A DNA stretch of 64,000 bases from Vreelandella piezotolerans (GCF_012427705.1 NZ_CP048602.1:1364001-1428000), one strand, 5' to 3'; positions 37,143 through 46,877 are shown, numbered from the stretch's first letter. Translations and numbers: made by a program. Notes: generated by a model from the sequence alone, not told the origin.

Positions 37143-37172
37143 GCGCCAGCATCATGAAAATGATGCTGGCGC
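37143..37172 (+). other. Intercistronic hairpin between pstS and pstC
   Basis: GCGCCAGCATCAT (37143-37155) and ATGATGCTGGCGC (37160-37172) form a 13-base perfect stem closed by a GAAA tetraloop. No T-run follows, so it looks like an mRNA-stabilising or partial-termination element rather than a full terminator. Confidence 0.8.
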
Positions 37173-37203
37173 TTGAACGTAGGAAATCATGGGCGGAGAG
37201 AGA

Positions 37204-38583
37204 ATGAGTAACATTGCCTTGATAGCCACGCTACTCGTGATAATGGCCTTGGCTTACCACTTAGGGTTAACACGTAGTCGCGCGGTTGCGGCAGAGCACG
37301 ATGTGCGGATGCATTCGCGCCCCGGTTATTATGGAGCGTTGGTGGCCCTTTGGTGCGGGTTGCCAGCGCTTGCACTGTTTATATTGTGGTCGCTGCTGGC
37401 GCCACAATTGATGGATATGCTGGTCGTTCAACAACTGCCCCCCGAGCTAGTGGCGGGTATGAACGAACGTGAAATGGCTACCTTGTTACGGCGCATTACT
37501 GCGCTAGCCAACGAGCGAAATGTGGCGGGTGGCGGAAGCCCCGAAGAATTAGCGGCGGCCGCTCACATGGCTCGCTTGCAGACCTTTCAGAACACGACCC
37601 TGATCGCACTGTTGGCCGTTGTGGCGGTGGTGGGGCTGGTGCTTGCTCGCCGTCGCGTTTCTCCCCAATGGCGTGCACGTAACCATGTCGAAAAAGTGAT
37701 CTCTATTGCGCTGGCTTCTTGCTCGGCCATTGCGATTTTCACCACCGTGGGCATCGTGCTGTCGATGCTGGGCGAAGCGCTGAAGTTCTTTAGCTTCATC
37801 AGTCCAGCAGAGTTCTTCTTTGGAACGACCTGGAATCCTCGCTTCAGTACCTCGGGTACCGATGCGCAAGGCGAATTTGGTTTACTGCCTCTGCTATGGG
37901 GCACCATGATGGTGAGTATCATTGCTTTGTTGGTGGCCATTCCTGTGGGTCTGATGACGGCGATTTACATGGCCGAGTACGCTCCCCCTTGGCTGCGTAG
38001 TGTGGCCAAGCCGATCATCGAAGTGCTGGCGGGTATTCCCACGATCGTTTACGGTTTTTTCGCGTTGATCGTCATCGGTCCGTTTTTGTCTAGCCTTGGG
38101 GATGTGGTGGGTATCAACATTCGCACCACCAGTGCACTAACGGCGGGTTTGGTGATGGGCATCATGATCATTCCATTCGTCTCGTCCTTGTCAGACGACA
38201 TCATTACCCAAGTGCCTAAGTCGTTGCGCGATGGTGCGCTAGGGTTGGGTGCAACGAAGTCCGAAACGATTCGCCAAGTCGTGTTGCCTGCTGCGCTTCC
38301 AGGTATCGTCGGTGCGTTTTTGTTGGCCGCCAGCCGCGCCATTGGTGAAACCATGATCGTGGTATTGGCGGCTGGTAATAATCCGGTGCTTCACGGCAAT
38401 CCGTTCGAAGCGGTGTCGACCATTACGGTGACCATTGTCAACCAGCTGACAGGGGATATGGACTTTGCCAGCCCGCAGTCGCTGGTGGCTTTTGCTCTGG
38501 GGCTGACGCTGTTCGTCATTACCCTTGGCCTGAATGTCATCGCACTGGTTGTGGTGCGTAAATACCGCCAGCAATACGAGTAA
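37204..38583 (+). CDS. pstC: Phosphate ABC transporter permease PstC
   Basis: This 459-residue inner-membrane permease is longer than E. coli PstC (319). The extra length is an N-terminal part with two hydrophobic segments and a loop (about 1-165). The core has the ABC permease coupling loop (SLSDDIITQVPKSLRDGALG through GATKSETIRQVVLPAALPG), with the conserved EAA-like Gly near residue 350. GGAG stands five bases before the ATG at 37204; an earlier ATG at 37189 is possible. It is followed by pstA after six bases. Confidence 0.95.
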   Translation: MSNIALIATLLVIMALAYHLGLTRSRAVAAEHDVRMHSRPGYYGALVALWCGLPALALFILWSLLAPQLMDMLVVQQLPPELVAGMNEREMATLLRRITALANERNVAGGGSPEELAAAAHMARLQTFQNTTLIALLAVVAVVGLVLARRRVSPQWRARNHVEKVISIALASCSAIAIFTTVGIVLSMLGEALKFFSFISPAEFFFGTTWNPRFSTSGTDAQGEFGLLPLLWGTMMVSIIALLVAIPVGLMTAIYMAEYAPPWLRSVAKPIIEVLAGIPTIVYGFFALIVIGPFLSSLGDVVGINIRTTSALTAGLVMGIMIIPFVSSLSDDIITQVPKSLRDGALGLGATKSETIRQVVLPAALPGIVGAFLLAASRAIGETMIVVLAAGNNPVLHGNPFEAVSTITVTIVNQLTGDMDFASPQSLVAFALGLTLFVITLGLNVIALVVVRKYRQQYE

Positions 38584-38589
38584 GCGACC

Positions 38590-39948
38590 ATGTCTATTAC
38601 GATTGAGCAGCGCCGTCAGCACCGTCTGACAACGATCGAAAATTCGCTGGCAAGACGTCATCGTCAAGAAAAGCGTTTCCGCTTTGCGGGTTTGGCCGCG
38701 GTAGTGATTGGCCTCACGCTTGTCACCATTCTGTTCATCAGTATTTTGATGCGCGGTGTGCCGGCATTCTGGCAGTCAACTCTGTATCCAGAAATTTACT
38801 TCGATCCTGAAGTGATTCAACTTGACGAGAAGCCCGAGCGTGCCAGTGGTGAAAGCCAGGCGGCCTTCGATGAGCGCTACACACAGTGGTTGATTCAAGC
38901 GGGAATGGTAAATTGGCAGTCGCTGATCGACCGCGCCATGGAAGAGGCGTTAGGTGTCGAGGTCGAGCCACGCCAACTGCGCGACTTACGTGCATTAGTC
39001 GCGTCGGATGAGCGTTTTTCCCTGCGCGATCAGTTCGTCGAGAATCCTTCCCTATTGGGTCAGACCGTCGAAGTTAAAATGCTGGCCGCTGCGGATGTCG
39101 ATGTCTGGATAAAAGGCAATATCGACCGCTCCCTGCCGGATTCACGCCAGCAGCTAAGCGCTCAAACGCGCGAGTGGGCGGATCGTCTTTACGATGAAAA
39201 TGTCATTCGTAACTCTTTCAGCACCTCGTTGTTCCTCAATACGGACTCGCGCAGCTCGCCTGCGTCGGCAGGCCTGGCAGGCGCGTTTATGGGGTCGCTG
39301 TTCATGATGCTGATCGTGATCGTGCTATCGGTACCAATTGGTGTGGCTAGCGCCATCTACCTCGAAGAGTTCGCCCCTAAGAACCGGCTGACCGATCTCG
39401 TCGAGATCAATATCAATAACTTGGCGGCAGTGCCCTCCATCGTGTTTGGCTTGCTGGGGGCCTCCATCTTCATTGGCTATCTGGGCTTGCCGCTATCAGC
39501 CCCGCTGGTGGGTGGCCTTGTGCTGACGCTGATGACCTTGCCTACCATCATTATCGCGACTCGGGCGTCGCTGCGCTCTATTCCTCCCTCCATACGCCAG
39601 GCGGCCTTGGGAATTGGAGCGTCGAGAGTGCAGACCGTTTTCCATCATGTGCTGCCTTTGGCGCTGCCCGGTATTCTAACGGGTTCCATTCTGGGCGTTG
39701 CCCAGGCGCTGGGTGAGACGGCGCCGCTGCTATTGATCGGCATGAATGCATTCGTATCCAACGTGCCTGCTACGCCGTTGGACCAGTCTGCTGCGCTACC
39801 CGTGCAAATCTATCTATGGCAGGGTAACGAGCTACGTAATTTCTTCGAAGCGCGTACGTCAGCGGCCATCATTGTACTGCTGGGGTTGATGCTGAGCCTG
39901 AATGCACTGGCAATCTGGCTGCGTAAAAAATTCGAGACGAGGTGGTAA
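38590..39948 (+). CDS. pstA: Phosphate ABC transporter permease PstA
   Basis: This 452-residue protein is the second Pst permease subunit. An N-terminal membrane segment (about 36-60) is followed by a periplasmic region of about 170 residues absent from E. coli PstA (296). The six-segment permease core comes next. It has the coupling motif SIRQAALGIGASRVQTVFHH and VLPLALPGILTG. The stop is immediately followed by the GTG of pstB. Confidence 0.95.
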   Translation: MSITIEQRRQHRLTTIENSLARRHRQEKRFRFAGLAAVVIGLTLVTILFISILMRGVPAFWQSTLYPEIYFDPEVIQLDEKPERASGESQAAFDERYTQWLIQAGMVNWQSLIDRAMEEALGVEVEPRQLRDLRALVASDERFSLRDQFVENPSLLGQTVEVKMLAAADVDVWIKGNIDRSLPDSRQQLSAQTREWADRLYDENVIRNSFSTSLFLNTDSRSSPASAGLAGAFMGSLFMMLIVIVLSVPIGVASAIYLEEFAPKNRLTDLVEININNLAAVPSIVFGLLGASIFIGYLGLPLSAPLVGGLVLTLMTLPTIIIATRASLRSIPPSIRQAALGIGASRVQTVFHHVLPLALPGILTGSILGVAQALGETAPLLLIGMNAFVSNVPATPLDQSAALPVQIYLWQGNELRNFFEARTSAAIIVLLGLMLSLNALAIWLRKKFETRW

Positions 39949-40785
39949 GTGAATACTTCAACAGAGCCAAAGACATCCCCTATGGTGAGCGTGGGCGCTG
40001 GCGAGAGCCGCACCAGTAAAGCCACTGACACGGTCAAGATGAGCGCCCAGAACGTCAAGGTCTTTTACGGTGCCAGCCAAGCGATCAACGGCATCGACTT
40101 GGACGTGTACGAAAACGAAGTGTTGGCGTTCATCGGGCCTTCTGGCTGCGGTAAGTCTACCTTTCTGCGCTGTTTGAACCGTATGAACGATACCATCGAC
40201 ATCTGTCGGGTGGAGGGCAAGATCACCCTGGATGACAAGGACATCTATGCGCCGGATCGCGATGTCGTGTTGCTACGCGCTCAAGTCGGTATCGTGTTTC
40301 AAAAGCCTAACCCGTTCCCCAAGTCGATTTATGAGAACATCGCCTATGGTCCGCGTTTGCACGGGCTGGCAAAACGCAAGGCGGAGTTGGATGACATCGT
40401 CGAAAGTAGCTTACGCCGTGCAGGCCTCTGGGACGAAGTGAAAGATCGCCTGGATCAGCCGGGGACGGGGTTATCGGGGGGGCAACAACAGCGCCTGTGC
40501 ATTGCCCGTACCGTGGCCGTTAGCCCGGACGTCATTTTGATGGACGAACCCTGTTCGGCCCTGGACCCCATCGCGACGGCCAAGGTCGAGCAACTGATCG
40601 ATGAACTCAGCGAGAGCTACACCATCGTCATGGTGACGCACAACATGCAGCAGGCGGCACGCGTGGCGGATCGCACGGCGTTCTTCCACATGGGTGACCT
40701 GGTGGAGGTCGATAGCACCGACGAAATCTTCACTAATCCGCAAGACCAGCGTACCCACGACTACATCACGGGGCGCTTCGGATGA
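39949..40785 (+). CDS. pstB: Phosphate ABC transporter ATP-binding protein PstB
   Basis: This 278-residue ATPase drives phosphate import. Walker A is [19 protein letters not shown], the signature is [17 protein letters not shown] and Walker B is [12 protein letters not shown], followed by the H-loop [14 protein letters not shown]. The first 25 residues are a polar extension. It starts with GTG directly after the pstA stop, with GAGG about six bases upstream. The operon ends here at a strong terminator; phoU, which usually follows pstB, is absent. Confidence 0.97.
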   Translation: MNTSTEPKTSPMVSVGAGESRTSKATDTVKMSAQNVKVFYGASQAINGIDLDVYENEVLAFIGPSGCGKSTFLRCLNRMNDTIDICRVEGKITLDDKDIYAPDRDVVLLRAQVGIVFQKPNPFPKSIYENIAYGPRLHGLAKRKAELDDIVESSLRRAGLWDEVKDRLDQPGTGLSGGQQQRLCIARTVAVSPDVILMDEPCSALDPIATAKVEQLIDELSESYTIVMVTHNMQQAARVADRTAFFHMGDLVEVDSTDEIFTNPQDQRTHDYITGRFG

Positions 40786-40803
40786 TGTAGCGCCGCTCAC
40801 TCC

Positions 40804-40853
40804 CTATCGCGCAGGCGGCTTGTCGCCTGCGCGATAGAACACTGCTTTTTTTT
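40804..40853 (+). terminator. Rho-independent terminator of the pst operon
   Basis: CTATCGCGCAGGCG (40804-40817) pairs perfectly with CGCCTGCGCGATAG (40824-40837). After AACACTGC an eight-T run follows. It separates the pst genes from the arsenic operon. Confidence 0.92.
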
Positions 40854-40861
40854 GATCTTTA

Positions 40862-40881
40862 ATATATGATTTTTCATATAT
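40862..40881. promoter_or_regulatory. Candidate ArsR-type operator before the GAPDH-arsJ operon
   Basis: ATATATGA and TCATATAT form an eight-base inverted repeat around TTTT. Nearly the same sequence lies in front of arsH at 46878-46899. It overlaps the probable promoter, about 30 bases before the GAPDH ATG. Confidence 0.65.
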
Positions 40882-40909
40882 CTAGCTCGCTTTGCTCTGG
40901 AGGTTCAGC

Positions 40910-41941
40910 ATGTCACTACGCATTGGTATCAACGGATTTGGCCGTATTGGTCGTTTGGCACTACGCAGTCTGTGGGCGCGAGCCGCTGCCGACGAGGTAA
41001 CGTTGGTGCGCATCAACGACCCCGGCGGCGATGCGGCGACGTTTGCCCATTTGCTGGAGTTTGACTCGGTACATGGTCAGTGGGCGCCGGGGCAGGGCAT
41101 CGACGCCGCCCCAGAGGCGATCACCATCGATGGCCGTACTATCGCCTTTAGCGCCCACAAGACGATTGCCGAAGGTGATTGGTCCGGGTGCGATGTGGTG
41201 ATCGAATGCTCCGGCAAAATGAAAACCACGGAGAAGCTGCAGGCCTACCTGGATCAGGGGGTCGATCGTGTGGTGGTGAGTGCGCCGGTCAAGGAGGAGG
41301 GCGTGCTCAACGTGGTGGTGGGTGTCAACGATCATCTGTTCGAACCCGCTACGCACCGCATCGTCACCGCGGCCAGCTGCACCACCAACTGTCTGGCCCC
41401 CGTGGTCAAGGTCATTCTAGAGACGTTCGGCATCCGTCATGGTTCCATGACCACGGTTCACGACATTACCAATACCCAGACGATTCTGGACGCACCGCAC
41501 AAGGACCTACGCCGGGCGCGCGCCTGCGGCATGAGCCTGATTCCCACCACCACCGGTTCGGCCAAGGCAATCACGGCCATCTTCCCTGAGCTGACCGGCA
41601 AGCTGAACGGCCATGCGATTCGCGTGCCGCTGGCCAATGCCTCGTTGACCGATATGGTATTCGAGCTCGAGCGCGAGGTAACCGTCGAGGAGGTCAATCA
41701 GGCGCTCAAGATGGCCGCAGAGGGGCCCTTGAAGGGGATTCTGGGTTACGAGGAGCGGCCGCTGGTGTCCATCGACTATCGCACCGACCCACGCAGCTCG
41801 ATCATCGATGCACTCTCGACCATGGTGGTGAATGGTACGCAGTTGAAGCTCTACGCCTGGTACGACAACGAGTGGGGCTATGCCAACCGCACCGCTGAGC
41901 TTGCCTGGATGGTGGGCAAGGAGCAGGCGCGCCGTGGCTGA
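40910..41941 (+). CDS. ArsJ-associated glyceraldehyde-3-phosphate dehydrogenase
   Basis: This 343-residue type I GAPDH has [17 protein letters not shown] for NAD binding and the catalytic Cys in [28 protein letters not shown] and the C-terminal [11 protein letters not shown] are also present. Its place directly in front of arsJ identifies it as the arsenate-detoxifying form. It builds unstable 1-arseno-3-phosphoglycerate from glyceraldehyde-3-phosphate and arsenate, which ArsJ then exports. A central glycolytic role is less likely but not excluded. GGAGG stands six bases before the ATG at 40910. Its stop overlaps the GTG start of arsJ. Confidence 0.93.
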   Translation: MSLRIGINGFGRIGRLALRSLWARAAADEVTLVRINDPGGDAATFAHLLEFDSVHGQWAPGQGIDAAPEAITIDGRTIAFSAHKTIAEGDWSGCDVVIECSGKMKTTEKLQAYLDQGVDRVVVSAPVKEEGVLNVVVGVNDHLFEPATHRIVTAASCTTNCLAPVVKVILETFGIRHGSMTTVHDITNTQTILDAPHKDLRRARACGMSLIPTTTGSAKAITAIFPELTGKLNGHAIRVPLANASLTDMVFELEREVTVEEVNQALKMAAEGPLKGILGYEERPLVSIDYRTDPRSSIIDALSTMVVNGTQLKLYAWYDNEWGYANRTAELAWMVGKEQARRG

Positions 41942-43157
41942 GTCGCTCAGGGCACGCATCGGCGCACTGCCTTTCGACGTGCGCCAGTACATGTTGATTA
42001 CGGGCAACTACTGGGCGTTTACCATCACCGATGGGGCCCTGCGGATGCTGGTGGTGATGTACTTCCACCAGTTGGGTTACTCGCCGCTGCAAATCGCCAT
42101 GCTGTTTCTGTTCTACGAAGCGTTTGGCGTGGTGACCAATCTGGTGGGTGGCTGGTTGGGCGCGCGGTTGGGGCTCAACCGCACCATGAACGTGGGGCTG
42201 GGGCTGCAGATCGTGGCGCTTGCCATGCTCATGGTGCCTGCCGGGATGCTCACCGTCGTTTGGGTCATGACGGCCCAGGCGCTGTCGGGTATTGCCAAAG
42301 ACTTGAACAAGATGAGCGCCAAAAGTGCGGTGAAAGTGCTGGTGCCTGCAGATAGTGCCAATGCCAACAGCGCTCTGTACCGCTGGGTAGCGATGTTGAC
42401 CGGTTCCAAAAATGCCCTGAAAGGGCTGGGCTTTTTTGTGGGCGGCGTGCTGCTGACGCTGATCGGCTTTCGCGGCGCGGTGGTGGCCATGGCGCTGATG
42501 CTGGGTGCCGTGCTGGGGCTGTCGCTGTGGCGGTTGAAGGCTGATCTCGGCAAACAGAAGGTCAAGCCAAAGTTTTCCGAGATTTTCTCCAAGTCCCGCG
42601 CCATCAATGTGCTTTCGGCGGCGCGCTTCTGCTTGTTTGCCTCTCGAGACGTGTGGTTTGTCGTGGCCTTGCCAGTATTCCTCTATGATCAACATGGCTG
42701 GAGCCACTGGACCGTGGGAGGGCTGTTGGCCGCCTGGATCATTGGTTACGGCGGCGTGCAGACCCAGGCGCCCAGGCTCACCGCACTGTTCCATGGAGAT
42801 GCTCGTATGCTCACGGCTGGCTGGGCAGCCGCGCTTGCCGTGCTCGCCATTCTGATGGCACTGTTGCCTCTGGTTCAAGTGGGGTGGTTGGTGGTGGGGC
42901 TGCTGGCCTTTGGCGTGCTGTTTGCCGTCAACTCCAGCTGGCACAGCTATCTGATCGTCCACTACGCCCGTGCCGATGGCGTGTCCATGGACGTAGGCTT
43001 CTATTACATGGCCAACGCCATGGGCCGCCTGGTCGGCACGCTGCTCTCGGGCTGGCTCTACATGGCCTATGGTTTGAGTGCGTGCCTGTGGGTGGCGGCG
43101 GCGCTGGTGGCTGCCAGCGCACTCATGGCACTGGCGCTGCCCCGGCAGGTGGCGTGA
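41934..43157 (+). CDS. arsJ: Organoarsenical efflux MFS transporter ArsJ
   Basis: This protein of about 407 residues has 11 to 12 membrane segments. It matches ArsJ, which expels 1-arseno-3-phosphoglycerate so that free arsenate is released outside. Typical stretches are [20 protein letters not shown] near the N-terminus and [20 protein letters not shown] in the middle. The start is taken as GTG at 41934, overlapping the GAPDH stop by eight bases; an ATG at 41880 inside GAPDH would add 18 residues. Its end overlaps the next transporter by four bases (GTGA). Confidence 0.93.
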   Translation: MAESLRARIGALPFDVRQYMLITGNYWAFTITDGALRMLVVMYFHQLGYSPLQIAMLFLFYEAFGVVTNLVGGWLGARLGLNRTMNVGLGLQIVALAMLMVPAGMLTVVWVMTAQALSGIAKDLNKMSAKSAVKVLVPADSANANSALYRWVAMLTGSKNALKGLGFFVGGVLLTLIGFRGAVVAMALMLGAVLGLSLWRLKADLGKQKVKPKFSEIFSKSRAINVLSAARFCLFASRDVWFVVALPVFLYDQHGWSHWTVGGLLAAWIIGYGGVQTQAPRLTALFHGDARMLTAGWAAALAVLAILMALLPLVQVGWLVVGLLAFGVLFAVNSSWHSYLIVHYARADGVSMDVGFYYMANAMGRLVGTLLSGWLYMAYGLSACLWVAAALVAASALMALALPRQVA

Positions 43158-44305
43158 TTCGTTCGCCTGGCGCTGGTCTGACGCTCACCCTGGGGAGTGC
43201 CCAGACCCTTGCCTGGGCATCCAGCTACTATCTGCCCGCCATTCTGGCGGGGCCCATGGCGCTGGAATTGGGGCTGTCCACTCGCTGGGTATTTGGCGCC
43301 TTCTCGGCTGCGTTGCTGCTGGTCGCCATGTTGGGACCCAGCGTCGGGCGTCTGATCGATCGCCAGGGCGGGCGCGGTGTGCTGATGGCCTCGAACGCCA
43401 TCATGGCGGTGGGCTTGTTGGCACTGGCGTTGGCGCAAGGGGCGGTGACACTGGTGCTGGCATGGTTGCTGATGGGCGTGGGCATGGCGCTGGGTCTTTA
43501 CGATGCGGCCTTTGCTACGCTGGGGCGGCTGCTGGGGAGTCACGCCAGGGCATCGATTACCGGCGTGACCCTGGTGGCAGGATTTGCCAGTACTCTTGGC
43601 TGGCCCATCACTGCCTTCATCGAGAGCGAGTGGGGCTGGCGTGCTGCCTGCGCCAGCTGGGCGCTGGCCCATGTCGTGTTGGGAATGCCCTTGAACGCTC
43701 GCTTGCCCAAGGCCGAGCGAGCGCTCTCCAGCGCGTCGAGCCCTGCGTCTGGGGCGCCTGAACGCCCGCGTTTTACCCTGCTGCTGCTGGCGTACGTGTT
43801 CGCGGCGGGCTGGTTCGTCTCCACGGCCATGGCCGCCCACCTTCCCAGGCTGCTGCAGGAGAGTGGCGTTTCTCTGTCGGTGGCGATTGCAGCGGCTGCT
43901 CTGGTGGGGCCTGCGCAAGTAGCGGCGCGCATGGGGGAGTTCGTTTTGCTGCGCCGGTTTCACCCCTTGTTCGCAGGCAGGATAGCTACCACGCTGCATC
44001 CCGTGGGCGCCGGGTTGCTGACGTTTTTCGGCATGCCGGCCGCCGGGTTTGCGTTGCTGCATGGGGCGGGTAACGGCATGATGACGATTGCCTCGGGGAC
44101 GCTGCCCCTGGCACTGTTTGGCCCGCAGGGGTTTGGGCGCAGGCAGGGGCTCATCATGATGCCCGCTCGGGCCTTGCAGGCTCTGGCGCCGCTGCTGTTT
44201 GGGCTGCTGATCGACCAGTGGGGCGCAGCCGCGTTATGGCTGACGTCGCTGCTCATGCTGGCAGCCACGCTAGCGCTGTTGAGTATCCCGGCTCCTCGGC
44301 GTTAA
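43154..44305 (+). CDS. MFS transporter, third gene of the arsJ operon
   Basis: This 383-residue protein has about 12 membrane segments of the major facilitator type (GPSVGRLIDRQGGRGVLMAS is motif A-like). It is not closely similar by eye to ArsJ. The GTG at 43154 overlaps the arsJ stop, so it is expressed with GAPDH and arsJ under the same operator, which suggests a part in arsenic or organoarsenical handling. The substrate is unknown. Its 3' end overlaps the convergent CC/Se gene by 36 bases. Confidence 0.85.
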   Translation: MIRSPGAGLTLTLGSAQTLAWASSYYLPAILAGPMALELGLSTRWVFGAFSAALLLVAMLGPSVGRLIDRQGGRGVLMASNAIMAVGLLALALAQGAVTLVLAWLLMGVGMALGLYDAAFATLGRLLGSHARASITGVTLVAGFASTLGWPITAFIESEWGWRAACASWALAHVVLGMPLNARLPKAERALSSASSPASGAPERPRFTLLLLAYVFAAGWFVSTAMAAHLPRLLQESGVSLSVAIAAAALVGPAQVAARMGEFVLLRRFHPLFAGRIATTLHPVGAGLLTFFGMPAAGFALLHGAGNGMMTIASGTLPLALFGPQGFGRRQGLIMMPARALQALAPLLFGLLIDQWGAAALWLTSLLMLAATLALLSIPAPRR

Positions 44306-44584
44306 CGGGGCGTCATCCAGGAACAGCCGCCTGAATTTCCACCATCCTTCCACCCGTAATCGCAGGTCTTGCCAGGCAAGGGACGGCTCTATCCAGAGGC
44401 CGGCCTCTGGCAACTGATGATATTCGAAGGCCGATGTATCGCTTGGCGCGCCCAGCTCTGCCACGGCGATATGTGCCGTCCCGCCACAGCAGCCATGACG
44501 TGGTGAACGGCGTACCGTCACCACGCCTCCATGCTGCTGGATGAATGCCACGGCAGGGTGCTCCATCTCGATGACTTGACGCAT
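44270..44584 (-). CDS. CC/Se motif family small protein of the arsenic operon
   Basis: This 104-residue protein has the motif SPRHGCCGGTAHIAV near residue 25, with a Cys-Cys pair. It resembles what is annotated as the CC/Se motif family, in which some members carry selenocysteine in place of one Cys. Such proteins occur in arsenic and metal resistance operons, but their chemistry is not established. Here both positions are plain Cys codons. AGGAG stands four bases before the ATG at 44584. It is the last gene of the arsH-acr3-arsC operon and converges on the MFS gene. Confidence 0.75.
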   Translation of the reverse strand: MRQVIEMEHPAVAFIQQHGGVVTVRRSPRHGCCGGTAHIAVAELGAPSDTSAFEYHQLPEAGLWIEPSLAWQDLRLRVEGWWKFRRLFLDDAPLTPRSRDTQQR

Positions 44585-44612
44585 GACGCTCCTGGCTGCC
44601 CATGCCGGGCCG

Positions 44613-45017
44613 TTAGGTGGGGGGATAGTAGACGGTCTCTCCGTCTTCCTTGGTAAATTGTGCAACAGGGTGGTCCAGGAGCGCCAATACCTGCTCGGAT
44701 GGGCGGCATAATCGCGTGCCCTTGGGCGTACTGACGATGGGCCGGTTGATGAGCAGCGGGTGAGCCATCATGGCGTCGATGAGCTGGTCATCGCTCAACG
44801 TTGGGTCGTCGAGCTGCAGTTCATCATAAGGCGTCCCTTTCTGGCGCAAGAGCGCCCTGGGGGGCAGCTGCATCATGGCCAGCAGTGCCAACAGCCGCTC
44901 TCGGCTGGGCGGCGTTTCCAGGTAGTGGATCACCTGCGGTATTTCTCCCGATGCTTCGATCATGGCCAGCGTATTGCGCGACGTGCCACACGCAGGGTTG
45001 TGATAGATCACGATCAT
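44613..45017 (-). CDS. arsC: Arsenate reductase, glutaredoxin-dependent ArsC
   Basis: This 134-residue protein reduces arsenate to arsenite using glutathione and glutaredoxin. The catalytic Cys is in YHNPACGTSRNTL (about residue 10). The arginines of the arsenate site lie in the TPPSRERLL and LINRPIVSTPKGTRLCRP segments. It is the plasmid R773/E. coli class, not the thioredoxin class. GAGGA stands seven bases before the ATG. It lies 13 bases downstream of acr3, so arsenite made here can leave through the adjacent pump. Confidence 0.95.
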   Translation of the reverse strand: MIVIYHNPACGTSRNTLAMIEASGEIPQVIHYLETPPSRERLLALLAMMQLPPRALLRQKGTPYDELQLDDPTLSDDQLIDAMMAHPLLINRPIVSTPKGTRLCRPSEQVLALLDHPVAQFTKEDGETVYYPPT

Positions 45018-45030
45018 GGCGGGGTCCTCA

Positions 45031-46104
45031 TCAGGAGGGTTGGGCTGCAGGAAAATGCGCGCGCGTCTTATTGGCGATACGCACCAGGGCCAGCATGAGC
45101 GGGACTTCTACCAGCACGCCGACCACCGTGACCAGGGCTGCTCCAGACTGCAGGCCAAACAGCGCGATGGCGGCGGCCACGGCGAGTTCAAAAAAATTGC
45201 TGGCACCAATCATCGCCCCCGGCGCGGCGATATTATGCGGTACGCGCCACGCCTTGGCCCAACCATAGGCGATGAAGAAAATAAGAAAGGTCTGAATGAT
45301 CAGCGGAACGGCAATCAGCACGATATGCAGCGGATTGCTCAGGATGACATCGCCTTGAAAAGCAAACAGTAAGACCAGCGTGACGATCAGGCCCATGGGG
45401 GTGACCGGGGCCAGGCGTTTCATGAACACCTTGTCGTACCATTCGGCGCCTTTTCTGGCCATCAGCGCTTTGCGAGTGACATAGCCAGCGGCCAGGGGAA
45501 TGACGATGTAGAGCACGACCGAGAGCAGCACCGTGTTCCACGGGACCTGGATGTTCGAGATGCCCAACAGCAGAACCACGATGGGGGCAAAGGCAAACAG
45601 CATGATCAGATCATTCAGCGCTACCTGTACCAGGGTGTAAGCCGCGTCGCCCCGTGTCAGGTAGCTCCATACGAACACCATGGCCGTGCAGGGGGCGGCC
45701 CCCAGCAGAATCGCCCCGGCCAGATACTGGTTGGCCAGCGCTTCAGGGATGAACGGGCGGAAAATCACCATGAAGAAGAGCCAGGCCAGCGCGAACATGG
45801 TGAATGGCTTGATCAGCCAGTTGACGGTGGTGGTGATGGTCAGCCCCTTGGGCTGACGGCGCACACCGGCGACCGCGCTGAAGTCGATTTGGGCCATCAT
45901 CGGGAAAATCATCGCCCAGATCAGCACGGCGATGGGCAGCGACACCTGAGCATATTCAAAGCGCGCCAGGGTTTCCGGTACCTGGGGCGCCCATTGACCC
46001 ACGGCGATACCGACCATGATGGCAATGGCCACCCAGAGCGACAAATAGCGCTCGAAAAGTCCCATGTCGGCGCTGCTGGGGGTGGCTGGCTGTGGCTGTG
46101 TCAT
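45031..46104 (-). CDS. acr3: Arsenite efflux transporter, ACR3 family
   Basis: This 357-residue membrane protein has about ten hydrophobic segments. It belongs to the ACR3 (BART superfamily) arsenite permeases. The conserved Cys lies in GAAPCTAMVFVWSYLTRGD. The motifs SLWVAIAIMVGIAVGQWAP and the ends of the later helices fit the family. The ATG at 46104 is preferred because GAGGAG precedes it; an upstream ATG at 46161 would overlap arsH by 44 bases. It stands between arsH and arsC on the same strand. Confidence 0.94.
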   Translation of the reverse strand: MTQPQPATPSSADMGLFERYLSLWVAIAIMVGIAVGQWAPQVPETLARFEYAQVSLPIAVLIWAMIFPMMAQIDFSAVAGVRRQPKGLTITTTVNWLIKPFTMFALAWLFFMVIFRPFIPEALANQYLAGAILLGAAPCTAMVFVWSYLTRGDAAYTLVQVALNDLIMLFAFAPIVVLLLGISNIQVPWNTVLLSVVLYIVIPLAAGYVTRKALMARKGAEWYDKVFMKRLAPVTPMGLIVTLVLLFAFQGDVILSNPLHIVLIAVPLIIQTFLIFFIAYGWAKAWRVPHNIAAPGAMIGASNFFELAVAAAIALFGLQSGAALVTVVGVLVEVPLMLALVRIANKTRAHFPAAQPS

Positions 46105-46117
46105 GTTCACTCCTCGT

Positions 46118-46837
46118 TCAAATGGCGCGCTGGTTGACCCGTCGGGAGAGCTCTTCGGCACTCTCCTTACGCTCGGAATAGCGGTCGGTCAGCAGGTCGC
46201 TGCGCTCTCGGGTCAGCAGCGTGAATTTCATCAGCTCTTCCATGACGTCCACGATGCGGTCATAGAAAGGGGAGGGTTTCATGCGGTCGTCGTCATCGAA
46301 CTCCATGAAGGCCTTGGGCACCGAGGATTGGTTGGGAATGGTCAGCATCCGCATCCAGCGACCCAGAATACGCAGCTGATTCACCGTATTGAACGACTGG
46401 GATCCGCCACACTCCTGCATGACCGCCAGTGTCTTGCCTTGGGTGGGCCTGACACCCCCCAGTGCCAGAGGAATCCAGTCGATCTGTGCCTTCATGATGC
46501 CGGTCATGGCGCCATGTCGTTCGGGGGAGCACCAGACCATGCCTTCCGCCCACTGGGCCAGCGTGCGCAGCTCTTCCACTTTGGGATGGCTGGCATCCTC
46601 GGCATCGGGGAGAGGCAGTCCGCTGGGGTCATAGATACGTGTTTGAGCCCCCATGGCTTCGAGCAGGCGCGCGGCTTCTTCGACGACCAGTCGGCTGAAG
46701 GAGCGTTTGCGTAGCGAGCCATACAGCAGCAGTATTTTAGGCGAGGGAAGGTCGTTACACGTTAACCCCAGGGATTCCGGGCTGGGAATGTTGAACAGGG
46801 CAGGATCGAGATTGGGTAAGGTGTCGAAGTGTGCCAT
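46118..46837 (-). CDS. arsH: ArsH, NADPH-dependent FMN reductase of organoarsenical resistance
   Basis: This 239-residue flavoprotein oxidises trivalent methyl- and aromatic arsenicals to the less toxic pentavalent forms. It has the FMN-binding [20 protein letters not shown]. The stretches [34 protein letters not shown] and [19 protein letters not shown] are typical of ArsH. The start is the ATG at 46837; the ribosome-binding site is weak. It is the first gene of the minus-strand arsenic operon, with the shared palindrome 41 bases upstream. Confidence 0.95.
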   Translation of the reverse strand: MAHFDTLPNLDPALFNIPSPESLGLTCNDLPSPKILLLYGSLRKRSFSRLVVEEAARLLEAMGAQTRIYDPSGLPLPDAEDASHPKVEELRTLAQWAEGMVWCSPERHGAMTGIMKAQIDWIPLALGGVRPTQGKTLAVMQECGGSQSFNTVNQLRILGRWMRMLTIPNQSSVPKAFMEFDDDDRMKPSPFYDRIVDVMEELMKFTLLTRERSDLLTDRYSERKESAEELSRRVNQRAI

Positions 46838-46877
46838 GTGAAGGTCCGTTAAAAACGATGTCCTTCATTTTGGCATT

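Noticed and set aside
41802..44062. Long minus-strand frames (386 and 331 residues) over arsJ and the MFS gene
   Set aside because: Their composition (His, Gln, Arg-rich) is that of a shadow of GC-rich membrane-protein genes; the plus-strand frames have clear families.
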